DNA of 64,000 nucleotides from Maritalea sp047634455. GTDB lineage: Bacteria > Pseudomonadota > Alphaproteobacteria > Rhizobiales > Devosiaceae. The stretch's first letter is position 1, and each line of letters begins with the position of its first letter. Below, one piece after another: positions 25,955-35,006 of the stretch. Under the pieces are notes generated by a model, which searched no databases, was not told where the DNA came from, and worked only from the letters and a program-made list of their open reading frames with translations. The stretch is from the NCBI RefSeq assembly GCF_047634455.1, contig NZ_JBLIAI010000003.1, positions 62,001 through 126,000 of the forward strand. Reading direction: 5' to 3'. The position numbers were made by a program, and so were the translations under genes.

Positions 25955-27784
25955 ATGCAAAAATTTAGTTCAGGCGGGGCGAAAAACAGCCTCAAAACAC
26001 TATTGCTCGCTGGCACAGCTGCCCTTGCGCTTGGCGCAAGTGCGACATATGCGCAAGACAGTTCGACTGCGCCGTCAAGCGAATCCGCTACAATTACATC
26101 TTCATCAATGAAATACTCCCTCGAAGTCAGCAACATTGATGCTGTTGATTCCAATGTTGATGCGGAAACAATTCGCAGCGTCATTTCAGGCAAACTTGTT
26201 GAAAACGCCAACGCCCTTGCCGGTTTGACCGCGAAGAGCATCTTCATACCTGAGATTAAGTTTATCTATACGGTTGAAGTTGATGGCAACGTTTCTAACA
26301 ATGAGTTTATCTTCAAAAACATTGCGCTAACGAACGTTAAAGATGGTGTCGCGCAAACAGCGTCAATGGAAGCCACGACCGGCAATCTCTCGCCAAGCAA
26401 AGCGGTTGACATGGATGTGCCGTTCAAATTGGCATTTGGCCAGACCACAATCACCCAATTCAACCTTGGGGCATTGCTTAATGCCTATGGTTTGATCGAA
26501 CCAAAAAGTAATGAAATGGTTCGTGTTTACCAGGACTATATCGTTGCTGGCGGCACGATGGACATTGGGCCCGTGCGTTGCAATATCGGCAAATATCAAT
26601 CAGGCGAATACCGTGCGCGCGCAATGAAGGTCTCTTATCCAGAATTGATGGCGTTAGCGGCTGAACTTGAAACCAGCAACAAGCCTTCCCCCGAACAAAT
26701 TATCAAAATGGCCGATTTCTATGCGGACTTGCTCTATTCGTTTGAAACATCGCCGGTGGTGTTTGACGGACTGGATTGTGCGGGTTCCAAAGATGGCACA
26801 AGTTTTGACATGTCGATGGGCAAAATGGAAGTGGGCGCAATGGGTAAAGGTTTTTACCCGTCGATCTCAGCCAACGATATTGCGATAAAAATTACCGGAA
26901 AAGAAAACGTGGATTTCAAGCTTGGTAATTTTACGTTTAAGGAAATTGACTTTAATCCAACGGTTGAAGCCTACAATCAAATTGAAGACTTCAGCGAGAT
27001 TGATAAGGAGTGGTTCGAAGCCAATTTCCGCTCATTTATCCCCGCTTTTGCAGGTCTCTCCTTCTCGAATTTCTTTGTTGATGCCCCCGATGAAGGCGGC
27101 GAGCGGGTTATTGTTGAAGTTGAGGATTTTGATGTAAGCCTTGCTGACTATGTAAACGGCATTCCTTCAGACATTTCGCTATCAACAACCGGCGTGCAGG
27201 CAGACTTGCCAGAAAACCCTTCCGACGATGGCCTCAAGAAACTACGTGCCTTGGGCATCGAGCGTCTAAATGTTGGGTACGAATTGTCTCTTAGCTGGGA
27301 TGAGGCCGCTCAAGCAATTGAACTGACGCGGCTAATGTTCACTGGCGAAAAACTGGGCACCGTCGACGTCTCTGGTTACTTTGTTGGCGCAACGGAGGGT
27401 CTATTTGCGTCTGATCCGCAAATGGCGATGATTGCTGCGATGGGACTTGGCGTAAACGAACTCGACATTCAACTGGAAAATGAAGGGTTCTTGGATATTG
27501 CTTTGGCGCAGGCTGCTGCAGAACAGGGTGCACCTGTAGACGCGTTCCAAACACAAATCTCCGCCATGGCAAACGGCATGATTGTTGGCTTGCTTGGCGG
27601 CGTTGATCAAGCGGTTGACTTGGGTGGTGCTATTTCAAGCTTCATTTCTGGCGATGCATCTTACGTTGGTATCTCGCTTACTTCCAAGACTGAAACAGGT
27701 GTTGGCATGCCCCAAATCTTGGCGCTTCAAGCTGACCCGACCAAGATTCTTGAATATGTAGATATTGAATCAAGCAACGAATAA
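25955..27784 (+). CDS. Large exported protein of unknown function
   Basis: This 609-residue protein begins with a clear signal peptide (basic KFSSGGAKN, then LLLAGTAALALGASATYAQ, cleaved near residue 34). The mature chain is acidic, rich in Asp, Glu, Ser and small residues, and appears beta-rich, with many alternating strands and phrases such as LGTVDVSGYFVG and ELDIQLENEGF that recall long periplasmic lipid-handling proteins of AsmA/DUF945 style. No membrane anchor follows the signal peptide, and there are only two cysteines (in VRCNIG and GLDCAG), which could form a disulfide. It stands alone, with its own upstream region and a strong terminator. I do not recognise a characterised family; the AsmA-like impression is tentative. 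Confidence 0.8.
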   Translation: MQKFSSGGAKNSLKTLLLAGTAALALGASATYAQDSSTAPSSESATITSSSMKYSLEVSNIDAVDSNVDAETIRSVISGKLVENANALAGLTAKSIFIPEIKFIYTVEVDGNVSNNEFIFKNIALTNVKDGVAQTASMEATTGNLSPSKAVDMDVPFKLAFGQTTITQFNLGALLNAYGLIEPKSNEMVRVYQDYIVAGGTMDIGPVRCNIGKYQSGEYRARAMKVSYPELMALAAELETSNKPSPEQIIKMADFYADLLYSFETSPVVFDGLDCAGSKDGTSFDMSMGKMEVGAMGKGFYPSISANDIAIKITGKENVDFKLGNFTFKEIDFNPTVEAYNQIEDFSEIDKEWFEANFRSFIPAFAGLSFSNFFVDAPDEGGERVIVEVEDFDVSLADYVNGIPSDISLSTTGVQADLPENPSDDGLKKLRALGIERLNVGYELSLSWDEAAQAIELTRLMFTGEKLGTVDVSGYFVGATEGLFASDPQMAMIAAMGLGVNELDIQLENEGFLDIALAQAAAEQGAPVDAFQTQISAMANGMIVGLLGGVDQAVDLGGAISSFISGDASYVGISLTSKTETGVGMPQILALQADPTKILEYVDIESSNE

Positions 27785-27808
27785 TCTTTGCTGTTATTCA
27801 AGTGTTAC

Positions 27809-27843
27809 AAACCCGCGCTGACAACTGTCGGCGCGGGTTTTTT
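27809..27843 (+). terminator. Strong intrinsic terminator
   Basis: AAACCCGCGC (27809-27818) pairs perfectly with GCGCGGGTTT (27831-27840) around a 12-base loop, and the T-run continues to 27843. It ends the monocistronic exported-protein gene and insulates the liu operon. Confidence 0.92.
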
Positions 27844-27909
27844 GATTTTAGCTTTCAGTTTACCCCACCGCATCCAAACCTATTGTGTCAGCTGTCCAAT
27901 TGTGGTAAA

Positions 27910-27927
27910 TAAACGAACGTTCATTTA
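27910..27927. promoter_or_regulatory. Palindromic operator candidate for the liu TetR regulator
   Basis: TAAACGAACGTTCATTTA is an 18-base palindrome with one mismatched pair and a perfect GAACGTTC core. A second, odd-length palindrome TCACCTGAGGTGA lies at 27935-27947. Both sit in front of the TetR-type gene that heads the liu operon, where an autoregulatory operator would be expected. Confidence 0.55.
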
Positions 27928-27977
27928 ATTCGTATCACCTGAGGTGACGAAAAGGAGGGGAGGCCGGAAGCGAACAT

Positions 27978-28586
27978 ATGGCACGTACGACCGGCTCAAA
28001 CGGCGAAGAAACGTCCAAACGTATTGACGACGTTGCCCTAAAGTTGTTTGCACAAAAGGGCTATGCAGCCGTATCCATGCGCGAAATTGCCCGCGAAGTT
28101 GGTGTGCAAGCTGGCGCGCTTTACAATTACAGCCCCAATAAACAGGATTTGCTGGCCCGGTTAATGGTTGAGCATATGCAAGCGCTGTTGGCCGCATGGG
28201 AACACGAACGCCCGATAGGTCAAACTCCGCTTGATGCGCTTAAAGCATTTGTTTTGTTCCACATCCGCTATCACGTGCAGCGCCCCGACCATGTTTTCAT
28301 TTCCTATATGGAATTGCGCAACCTTGAGCCTGAGAATTTCGCAGCGGTCGAAAAGTTGCGCCGTCAATATGAATTTGCGCTGAAGGACATTTTGCAGCGC
28401 GGATCTGATGATCACCAATTTAATATCGCTGATGTGCATGTAGCCGCCATGGCTATCCTCGCGCAACTGACCGGGGTGACCACTTGGTACCGGGCCAAGG
28501 GGCGTCTCAGCCAATCCAAGATTGAAGCAATTTACACACAACTTGTGTGCCAAAGCGTTGGTGCGCAAATATCGGAGGAAATTTAA
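27978..28586 (+). CDS. liuR: TetR-family regulator of the liu operon
   Basis: This 202-residue protein has the TetR helix-turn-helix at about residues 12-58 (LKLFAQKGYAAVSMREIAREV, ALYNYSPNKQDLL, shown in parts) and a variable ligand-binding C-terminus. Its stop codon abuts the start of isovaleryl-CoA dehydrogenase with no gap, so it is the first gene of the leucine operon and probably represses it until an acyl-CoA intermediate binds. In Pseudomonas the liu regulator is of MerR type, so the TetR type here is a lineage-specific replacement; the symbol is by position and role. A GGAAG ribosome site lies seven bases before ATG 27978. Confidence 0.8.
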   Translation: MARTTGSNGEETSKRIDDVALKLFAQKGYAAVSMREIAREVGVQAGALYNYSPNKQDLLARLMVEHMQALLAAWEHERPIGQTPLDALKAFVLFHIRYHVQRPDHVFISYMELRNLEPENFAAVEKLRRQYEFALKDILQRGSDDHQFNIADVHVAAMAILAQLTGVTTWYRAKGRLSQSKIEAIYTQLVCQSVGAQISEEI

Positions 28587-29750
28587 ATGTTCACCACAGG
28601 AATGAATTTTGCCCTTGGCGAAGATCTCGAAGCCTTGCGCGATATGGTGCACCGTTTCGCACAGGACCGCATTGCCCCAATGGCTGCACAGATCGACGAA
28701 ACCAACCAGTTCCCAAATGAACTTTGGAAAGAATTTGGCGATCTCGGCCTGTTGGGCGTTACGGTTTCTGAGGAATATGGCGGCGCAAATATGGGCTATT
28801 TGGCGCACTGTATTGTGGTGGAAGAGCTCAGCCGTGCGTCAGCTTCTGTTGGCTTGTCCTATGGTGCGCACTCTAACTTATGCGTGAACCAAATTTTCCG
28901 CAACGGAACACCGGAACAGCGCGAGAAATATCTGCCAAAACTCATTTCAGGCGAGCATGTTGGCGCATTGGCGATGTCAGAGCCGGGCGCAGGTTCAGAC
29001 GTCGTTTCGATGCAACTCAAAGCCGAAGCCGCGCAGGGTGGTTTTCTTTTGACCGGCAACAAAATGTGGATCACCAATGGCCCGGATGCGGATACGCTGG
29101 TTGTTTACGCCAAAACCGATCCTGCTGCTGGCTCCAAAGGCATGACGGCTTTCATCGTGCAAAAAGACTTTGATGGTTTTTCAACCGCGCAAAAACTCGA
29201 CAAGCTCGGGATGCGCGGCTCCAACACATGCGAGTTGGTATTTGATAAATGTTTCGTGCCAGAAGAAAACGTGCTCGGCGAAGTGGGCAAAGGCGTGCGG
29301 GTTTTGATGTCTGGTCTGGACTATGAGCGCGTGGTGCTCGCCGCAGGTCCGGTCGGCATTATGCATGCAGTACTTGATGTGGTTGTGCCCTACGTACATG
29401 AGCGCAAACAGTTTGGCCAAGCCATTGGTGAGTTCCAATTGGTGCAGGGCAAACTGGCAGATATCTATTCAACCATGAATGCATCTCGCGCTTATGTGTA
29501 TGCCGTGGCCCAAGCCTGTGACCGGGGTGAAACCACCCGCAAAGACGCAGCAGGTTGCATTTTGTACTCCGCAGAAAAAGCCACACAGATCGCGCTTGAC
29601 GGCATTCAATTGCTCGGCGGTAATGGCTACATCAACGAATATCCAACGGGCCGCCTGTTGCGCGACGCGAAGCTTTACGAAATCGGTGCCGGCACCAGCG
29701 AAATTCGCCGGATGCTGATCGGTCGTGAAATGTTCAGCGAAACCAAATAG
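28587..29750 (+). CDS. liuA: Isovaleryl-CoA dehydrogenase
   Basis: This 387-residue FAD flavoenzyme oxidises isovaleryl-CoA to 3-methylcrotonyl-CoA in leucine breakdown and passes electrons to ETF. The catalytic Glu sits in GLDYERVVLAAGP, the helix position diagnostic of isovaleryl-CoA dehydrogenase as opposed to other acyl-CoA dehydrogenases. Other landmarks are GNKMWITNGPDADTLVVYAK and the C-terminal EIGAGTSEIRRMLIGRE. It is followed by the two carboxylase subunits. Its electron acceptor, ETF, is encoded by etfA and etfB in this same window. Confidence 0.94.
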   Translation: MFTTGMNFALGEDLEALRDMVHRFAQDRIAPMAAQIDETNQFPNELWKEFGDLGLLGVTVSEEYGGANMGYLAHCIVVEELSRASASVGLSYGAHSNLCVNQIFRNGTPEQREKYLPKLISGEHVGALAMSEPGAGSDVVSMQLKAEAAQGGFLLTGNKMWITNGPDADTLVVYAKTDPAAGSKGMTAFIVQKDFDGFSTAQKLDKLGMRGSNTCELVFDKCFVPEENVLGEVGKGVRVLMSGLDYERVVLAAGPVGIMHAVLDVVVPYVHERKQFGQAIGEFQLVQGKLADIYSTMNASRAYVYAVAQACDRGETTRKDAAGCILYSAEKATQIALDGIQLLGGNGYINEYPTGRLLRDAKLYEIGAGTSEIRRMLIGREMFSETK

Positions 29751-29772
29751 TCGAAATATAGGGAGCGCCGCC

Positions 29773-31380
29773 ATGTCGGTTATTAAGTCGCAAATCTCGA
29801 CCAAGTCTGAGCAATTCATCGCCAACAAACAGGCGTTGGAAAGCCAAATGGCCGACATTGCCGCCGCTACGGAAATGGCGCGGTTGGGCGGTGGTGAGCG
29901 TTCTCGCGAGCGCCACCTGTCACGCGGTAAATTATTGCCGCGAGATCGGGTCACAAAATTGCTAGACCCGGGCTCCCCTTTCATGGAACTTGGCGCGACA
30001 GCGGCACACGGCCTTTATGATGGCGCAGCGCCCGGCGCCGGGCTGATCACCGGCATCGGCCGAGTTGCGGGGCAAGAGGTGATGGTTGTTTGCAACGACG
30101 CCACTGTGAAAGGTGGCACCTACTATCCAATGACCGTCAAAAAACATCTTCGGGCACAAGAAGTTGCCTTAGAGAATAATTTGCCCTGTGTCTATTTGGT
30201 GGATTCTGGTGGGGCAAACTTGCCAAACCAAGATGAAGTGTTCGCCGATAAAGAGCATTTTGGCCGGATATTCTATAATCAAGCCACCATGTCTGCGCGC
30301 GGTATCCCGCAAATTGCGGTAGTGATGGGATCGTGCACCGCGGGTGGCGCATATGTGCCCGCCATGTCGGACGAAACCATCATCGTAAAAGAACAAGGCA
30401 CAATCTTTTTGGCTGGCCCACCGCTTGTAAAATCGGCAACCGGCGAGATTGTCGCGGCCGAAGACTTAGGCGGTGGCGATGTGCACACACGTCTGTCTGG
30501 TGTGGCCGATCACTTGGCCGAAAACGATCAACATGCGCTTGAGTTGGCGCGCAAAGCCGTGGCGCATCTGAACCGCCAAAAACCAAACCAGTTGCTGATG
30601 CAATCAGTTGAAGCGCCGCTTTATGATCCCAATGAGATCATCGGCGTGGTGCCGGGTGATCTGAAAACTCCTTATGATATTCGCGAAGTCATCGCCCGCA
30701 CGGTTGATGGCTCGCGGTTTGAAGAGTTTAAATCGCGTTACGGCATAACCTTGATTTGCGGCTTTGCCCACATTCACGGCATGCCTGTGGGCATCATCGC
30801 CAATAACGGCGTGCTGTTTTCTGAGAGCGCGCTCAAAGGTGCCCATTTTGTCGAACTGTGCTCACAGCGCAAAATTCCGCTGGTGTTCTTGCAAAATATC
30901 ACCGGATTTATGGTTGGCCGAAAATACGAAAACGAAGGCATTGCCAAACATGGTGCAAAGCTCGTAACCGCTGTCGCCACCACCTCCGTGCCAAAAATCA
31001 CCGTGTTGGTCGGCGGCTCATTCGGCGCGGGCAATTATGGCATGTGTGGCCGGGCATATGGCCCACGTTTCTTGTGGACTTGGCCAAACTCGCGCATCTC
31101 GGTAATGGGCGGCGAACAGGCCGCGGGCGTGCTCGCCACTGTCAAACGCGACGGCTATGAGCGCAATGGCGAAGATTGGTCAGCGGATGAAGAGGCTGCG
31201 TTCAAGCAACCCATCATTGACCAATTCGAAAGCCAATCGCACCCACTTTATGCTTCTGCCCGCCTTTGGGACGATGGCATCATTCACCCGGCCCGCACCC
31301 GCGACCAGTTGGCCCTTTCACTTTCCGCAAGCCTGAACGCCCCGATTGCCGATACGCAATTCGGCGTCTTCAGAATGTAA
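29773..31380 (+). CDS. liuB: 3-methylcrotonyl-CoA carboxylase, beta (carboxyltransferase) subunit
   Basis: This 535-residue carboxyltransferase moves CO2 from carboxybiotin to 3-methylcrotonyl-CoA. Blocks typical of MCC-beta are ARLGGGERSRERHLSRGKLL, the SRGIPQIAVVMGSCTAGGAY-like acyl-CoA loop and NITGFMVGRKYENEGIAKHG. The frame is open from 29725, but ATG 29773 with AGGGAG upstream gives the conventional N-terminus (MSVIKSQIST). It is followed after 11 bases by the biotin-carboxylase subunit. Catalysis is shared with that subunit in an alpha6-beta6 complex. Confidence 0.94.
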   Translation: MSVIKSQISTKSEQFIANKQALESQMADIAAATEMARLGGGERSRERHLSRGKLLPRDRVTKLLDPGSPFMELGATAAHGLYDGAAPGAGLITGIGRVAGQEVMVVCNDATVKGGTYYPMTVKKHLRAQEVALENNLPCVYLVDSGGANLPNQDEVFADKEHFGRIFYNQATMSARGIPQIAVVMGSCTAGGAYVPAMSDETIIVKEQGTIFLAGPPLVKSATGEIVAAEDLGGGDVHTRLSGVADHLAENDQHALELARKAVAHLNRQKPNQLLMQSVEAPLYDPNEIIGVVPGDLKTPYDIREVIARTVDGSRFEEFKSRYGITLICGFAHIHGMPVGIIANNGVLFSESALKGAHFVELCSQRKIPLVFLQNITGFMVGRKYENEGIAKHGAKLVTAVATTSVPKITVLVGGSFGAGNYGMCGRAYGPRFLWTWPNSRISVMGGEQAAGVLATVKRDGYERNGEDWSADEEAAFKQPIIDQFESQSHPLYASARLWDDGIIHPARTRDQLALSLSASLNAPIADTQFGVFRM

Positions 31381-31391
31381 GGGGATACGAG

Positions 31392-33374
31392 ATGTTTAAA
31401 AAAATTCTCATTGCCAACCGTGGTGAAATTGCTTGCCGGGTGATGCGCACAGCGCAAGCCATGGGCGTTAAATGTGTCGCGGTATATTCTGATGCGGATG
31501 CGAATGCGCAGCATGTGAAAATGGCCGACGGAGCCTATCGGCTCGGCCCTGCACCTGTGGCGGAAAGTTATTTGCGGGTTGATAAGATCCTTGAAGCAAT
31601 CCAACTTTCTGGCGCTGAAGCCGTGCATCCGGGCTATGGCTTTTTGTCGGAAAACCCTGATTTTGTGGATGCGCTTGATCAAGCTGGCGTGCGTTTCATT
31701 GGCCCATCGGCCGATGCAATCCGGGCCATGGGTCTTAAAGACGCCGCAAAAGCGTTGATGGAAAAAGCCAATGTGCCCGTGGTGCCCGGCTATCATGGGA
31801 ACGAGCAAGACCCTGACTTTTTGGCCATTGAAGCCGACAAAATTGGTTATCCGGTTTTGATCAAAGCCCGCGCTGGTGGCGGTGGCAAAGGCATGCGCCG
31901 TGTTGATGATCCGGCAGAGTTTAAATCGTCATTGGAAAGCGCATCGCGCGAGGGGCAATCAAGCTTTGGCGATAGGCGGGTGCTGATTGAAAAATACATC
32001 TCCACCCCACGCCATATCGAAATTCAAGTGTTTGGCGACGATCATGGCAATGCAGTGCACCTGTTTGAACGCGATTGCTCGTTGCAGCGCCGCCATCAAA
32101 AAGTAATCGAAGAAGCCCCTGCGCCGGGCATGACCCAAGAGATGCGCAAGGCCATGGGTGACGCGGCGGTAACCGCTGCAAAAGCCATCAATTATTCCGG
32201 TGCGGGCACGATTGAATTTATCGTCGATGCTTCCAACGGGCTCAACTCGAACGGTTTCTATTTCATGGAAATGAATACCCGGTTGCAGGTTGAACACCCG
32301 GTCACCGAAATGATCACCGGACAAGATTTGGTCGCGTGGCAATTGCGGGTCGCAAGCGGTGAAACATTGCCCAAAACCCAAGATGAATTGTCGATAAATG
32401 GCTGGGCATTTGAGGCTCGGCTATATGCAGAAGACGTACCAAAGGGCTTCTTGCCCGCAACGGGAACCCTTGCGCATTTGAATCTGCCGGCAGATAGCGC
32501 GCGCATCGATTCGGGTGTGGTGACGGGCGATGTGATTTCGCCATTTTATGATCCGATGATTGCCAAAATTACAGTACATGGCGCAAACCGCAAAGAAGCG
32601 TTGAACGGATTGGCATCGGCGCTAGGCAAGTCTGAAATTGCGGGATCGGTCACCAACCGAGCGTTTCTGGCGGCACTTTGTGCCCATGAAGGGTTCGGCA
32701 ATGGCGAGGTCGATACGGGCCTGATTGAGCGCGATCTCGACGCGCTAACCATCACACCAAAACCCACAGAAGCGGCAATTTCAGCGGCGGCGCTTATCGG
32801 GTTGGGCCTTGCTCGTACCCCAGTTTCGGCGGAGCCGTGGGATCAACTTGCAGGTTGGCGCACATGGTCTGGCGAGACGGACAGCATTGAATTTGATCAC
32901 GAGGGTGAACGACTGAGCTATGATGTGGTGCTGGGCAATGGCAAACACTTCAACATTTCAGATGATGACAGTGATTTGAACGTTGAGCTGCTGGCGGCGG
33001 ATGAAAACAGTATTTCGTTGGCCGTAAACGGGCAGCGCCATCAACTCGGGTTCTTTGCCAATCAAGATTTCATTTCCATTTTCACGGGCACAGATACGTT
33101 CACGTTTGATCGGGTGAAACTGGAGCTCGCAGGCGAGGGTGCTCTATCAGGCGATGCAGTGCTGTCGCCCATGCCGGGCGCCGTTGTGGCGTTGAATGCA
33201 CAAGTCGGCGATGAAGTTTTAGAAGGTGACAAATTAGTCGTGGTCGAAGCGATGAAAATGGAACACGCTTTGTTGGCCCCGCGTGATGGGGTGATTGAAG
33301 CGGTGTTCGTCAGCCTTGGAGATCAGGTGGAAGATGGCGGATTGTTGATCCAATTGGAGCCGCTAGATGACTGA
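31392..33374 (+). CDS. liuD: 3-methylcrotonyl-CoA carboxylase, alpha (biotin carboxylase/carrier) subunit
   Basis: This 660-residue protein has a biotin carboxylase domain (MFKKILIANRGEIACRVM start, ATP-grasp with the glycine-rich KARAGGGGKGMRRV, catalytic EMNTRLQVEHPVTE). A linker BT domain follows, then a C-terminal biotinyl domain with the biotinylated Lys in VVEAMKMEHAL. The start is ATG 31392; the longer frame from 31266 merely runs back through the beta-subunit gene. The stop overlaps the HMG-CoA lyase gene by 8 bases. The position next to liuB and liuE favours the methylcrotonyl-CoA rather than propionyl-CoA specificity. Confidence 0.93.
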   Translation: MFKKILIANRGEIACRVMRTAQAMGVKCVAVYSDADANAQHVKMADGAYRLGPAPVAESYLRVDKILEAIQLSGAEAVHPGYGFLSENPDFVDALDQAGVRFIGPSADAIRAMGLKDAAKALMEKANVPVVPGYHGNEQDPDFLAIEADKIGYPVLIKARAGGGGKGMRRVDDPAEFKSSLESASREGQSSFGDRRVLIEKYISTPRHIEIQVFGDDHGNAVHLFERDCSLQRRHQKVIEEAPAPGMTQEMRKAMGDAAVTAAKAINYSGAGTIEFIVDASNGLNSNGFYFMEMNTRLQVEHPVTEMITGQDLVAWQLRVASGETLPKTQDELSINGWAFEARLYAEDVPKGFLPATGTLAHLNLPADSARIDSGVVTGDVISPFYDPMIAKITVHGANRKEALNGLASALGKSEIAGSVTNRAFLAALCAHEGFGNGEVDTGLIERDLDALTITPKPTEAAISAAALIGLGLARTPVSAEPWDQLAGWRTWSGETDSIEFDHEGERLSYDVVLGNGKHFNISDDDSDLNVELLAADENSISLAVNGQRHQLGFFANQDFISIFTGTDTFTFDRVKLELAGEGALSGDAVLSPMPGAVVALNAQVGDEVLEGDKLVVVEAMKMEHALLAPRDGVIEAVFVSLGDQVEDGGLLIQLEPLDD

Positions 33375-34218
33375 TCACGTCACAATTTTTGAAATGGGTC
33401 CGCGCGATGGGCTGCAAAACGAGAAGCAACAAATCGCAACAAGCGACAAGATCAAGCTTGTAGATTTGCTGTCAGACTGCGGGTTTAAGAAGATCGAAGT
33501 CACCAGTTTTGTTTCGCCAAAATGGGTACCGCAAATGGCGGATGCTGCTGAGGTGCTGGCAGGCATTGCCCGCAAAGACGGCATTTCTTATGCAGCGCTG
33601 ACGCCAAACCTACTGGGGTATGAAAGCGCGCGGGCGGCAAAAGCCGATGAAGTTGCGATCTTCGCCTCAGCGTCAGAGGGCTTTAGCCAAAAGAACATCA
33701 ATTGCTCCATCGCTCAAAGCATTGAGCGCTTCAAACCCGTTTTGGCAGCAGCGAAGGCTGAAAATGTTCCCGTGCGCGGCTATGTTTCCTGCGTCACCGA
33801 TTGTCCTTATGATGGTCCAACTCCACCAGAATCTGTGGCGATGGTTGCAAAACAATTGCTTGGTATAGGTTGCTATGAAATCAGCCTTGGCGACACTATA
33901 GGCGCAGCGACGCCCGAAACAACTAAGCTTATGTTGGATGCTGTTTTGGCGTTTGTTCCGGCTGAAAAACTGGCTGGTCATTTTCATGATACACATGGCC
34001 GGGCGCTGGACAATATAGTCGTCTGCCTCGACAAAGGTCTGCGCACCTTTGATGCCGCCGTCGGCGGATTGGGTGGTTGCCCCTATGCGCCGGGCGCAAA
34101 AGGTAATGTGGCGACAGAAGCGGTGGTTCAATTGCTGTACAGCAAAGGCTTTCACACAGGCATTGATGCGCAAAAGCTAAGCATTGCAAGTGCCTTTGCG
34201 ACCGGGCTGAAAGGATAG
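33367..34218 (+). CDS. liuE: Hydroxymethylglutaryl-CoA lyase
   Basis: This 283-residue TIM-barrel metal-dependent lyase splits HMG-CoA to acetyl-CoA and acetoacetate, the last step of leucine catabolism. Signature elements are EMGPRDGLQNEKQ at the N-terminus, GHFHDTHGRALDN (metal-binding His pair) and GLGGCPYAPGAKGN, which contains the active-site Cys of the family. The length is typical of bacterial enzymes. It overlaps liuD by 8 bases and precedes liuC by 2 bases. Confidence 0.94.
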   Translation: MTDHVTIFEMGPRDGLQNEKQQIATSDKIKLVDLLSDCGFKKIEVTSFVSPKWVPQMADAAEVLAGIARKDGISYAALTPNLLGYESARAAKADEVAIFASASEGFSQKNINCSIAQSIERFKPVLAAAKAENVPVRGYVSCVTDCPYDGPTPPESVAMVAKQLLGIGCYEISLGDTIGAATPETTKLMLDAVLAFVPAEKLAGHFHDTHGRALDNIVVCLDKGLRTFDAAVGGLGGCPYAPGAKGNVATEAVVQLLYSKGFHTGIDAQKLSIASAFATGLKG

Positions 34219-34220
34219 AT

Positions 34221-35006
34221 ATGGCCTATCAATATATTATGCTCACAACCGACGAACGCGGCATCGCCACCCTCACGCTTGATCGTGCCGACAAGCATAA
34301 TGCGCTCAACGCGGACATGTGCGATCAGATCAAATCTGCGGCTGAAAGCATAAACAACGACAAATCAATCCGCGCCGTGGTGTTGGCAGCAAGCGGCAAA
34401 AGCTTTTGTGCCGGCGGTGACTTAGCCTGGATGCGTGAGCAGTTTGATGCGACGCGCGAGGTGCGCATAGCGGAAGCCAAACGTTTGGCCAGCATGCTGT
34501 TTGCGCTCAATACGCTGGAAAAACCACTGATCGGCAAAGTGCAAGGCAACGCCTTTGGCGGCGGTATTGGCATGATGTCGGTGTGCGATGTAGTTGTGGC
34601 GGTTATGGGCGCAAAATTTGGCCTGACCGAAACCAAACTGGGCCTGATCCCCGCGACCATCAGCCCCTATGTGCTGGCCCGTATGGGGGAGGATAAAGCC
34701 CGGCGCGTGTTTATGTCCGCGCGTCTTTTCGATGCCCAAGAAGCCAAGGCGCTAAATCTTGTCGCCAAAATTGTGGAGCAGAGCGAGCTCGACGCCGCTG
34801 TCGAGACCGAAATTCTGCCGTACTTGCAAACTGCTCCTGGCGCTGTAGCAAGAGCCAAAAGGCTTGCCCGATCACTTGGCCCCGTCATTGACGAAGCGAC
34901 TATAGACTTTACGGTCAATCAACTAGCCGACTGCTGGGAAGATCCAGAAGCGCACGAAGGTATCGCTGCTTTTTTTGAAAAGCGCAAACCGGATTGGGTG
35001 AAGTAG
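34221..35006 (+). CDS. liuC: Methylglutaconyl-CoA hydratase
   Basis: This 261-residue crotonase-family protein hydrates 3-methylglutaconyl-CoA to HMG-CoA. It shows the oxyanion-hole segments (SFCAGGDLAWMRE and GNAFGGGIGMMSVCD) and the ETKLGLIPATISPYV stretch that marks LiuC proteins and provides a catalytic Glu. The order liuA-B-D-E-C differs slightly from Pseudomonas (liuABCDE). It is the last gene of the operon and ends with zero bases between it and the convergent crotonase gene. Confidence 0.9.
   Translation: MAYQYIMLTTDERGIATLTLDRADKHNALNADMCDQIKSAAESINNDKSIRAVVLAASGKSFCAGGDLAWMREQFDATREVRIAEAKRLASMLFALNTLEKPLIGKVQGNAFGGGIGMMSVCDVVVAVMGAKFGLTETKLGLIPATISPYVLARMGEDKARRVFMSARLFDAQEAKALNLVAKIVEQSELDAAVETEILPYLQTAPGAVARAKRLARSLGPVIDEATIDFTVNQLADCWEDPEAHEGIAAFFEKRKPDWVK

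Noticed and set aside
31284..31808. 174-codon minus-strand frame over the carboxylase alpha-subunit start
   Set aside because: It is antisense to liuB/liuD, which are unmistakable genes.
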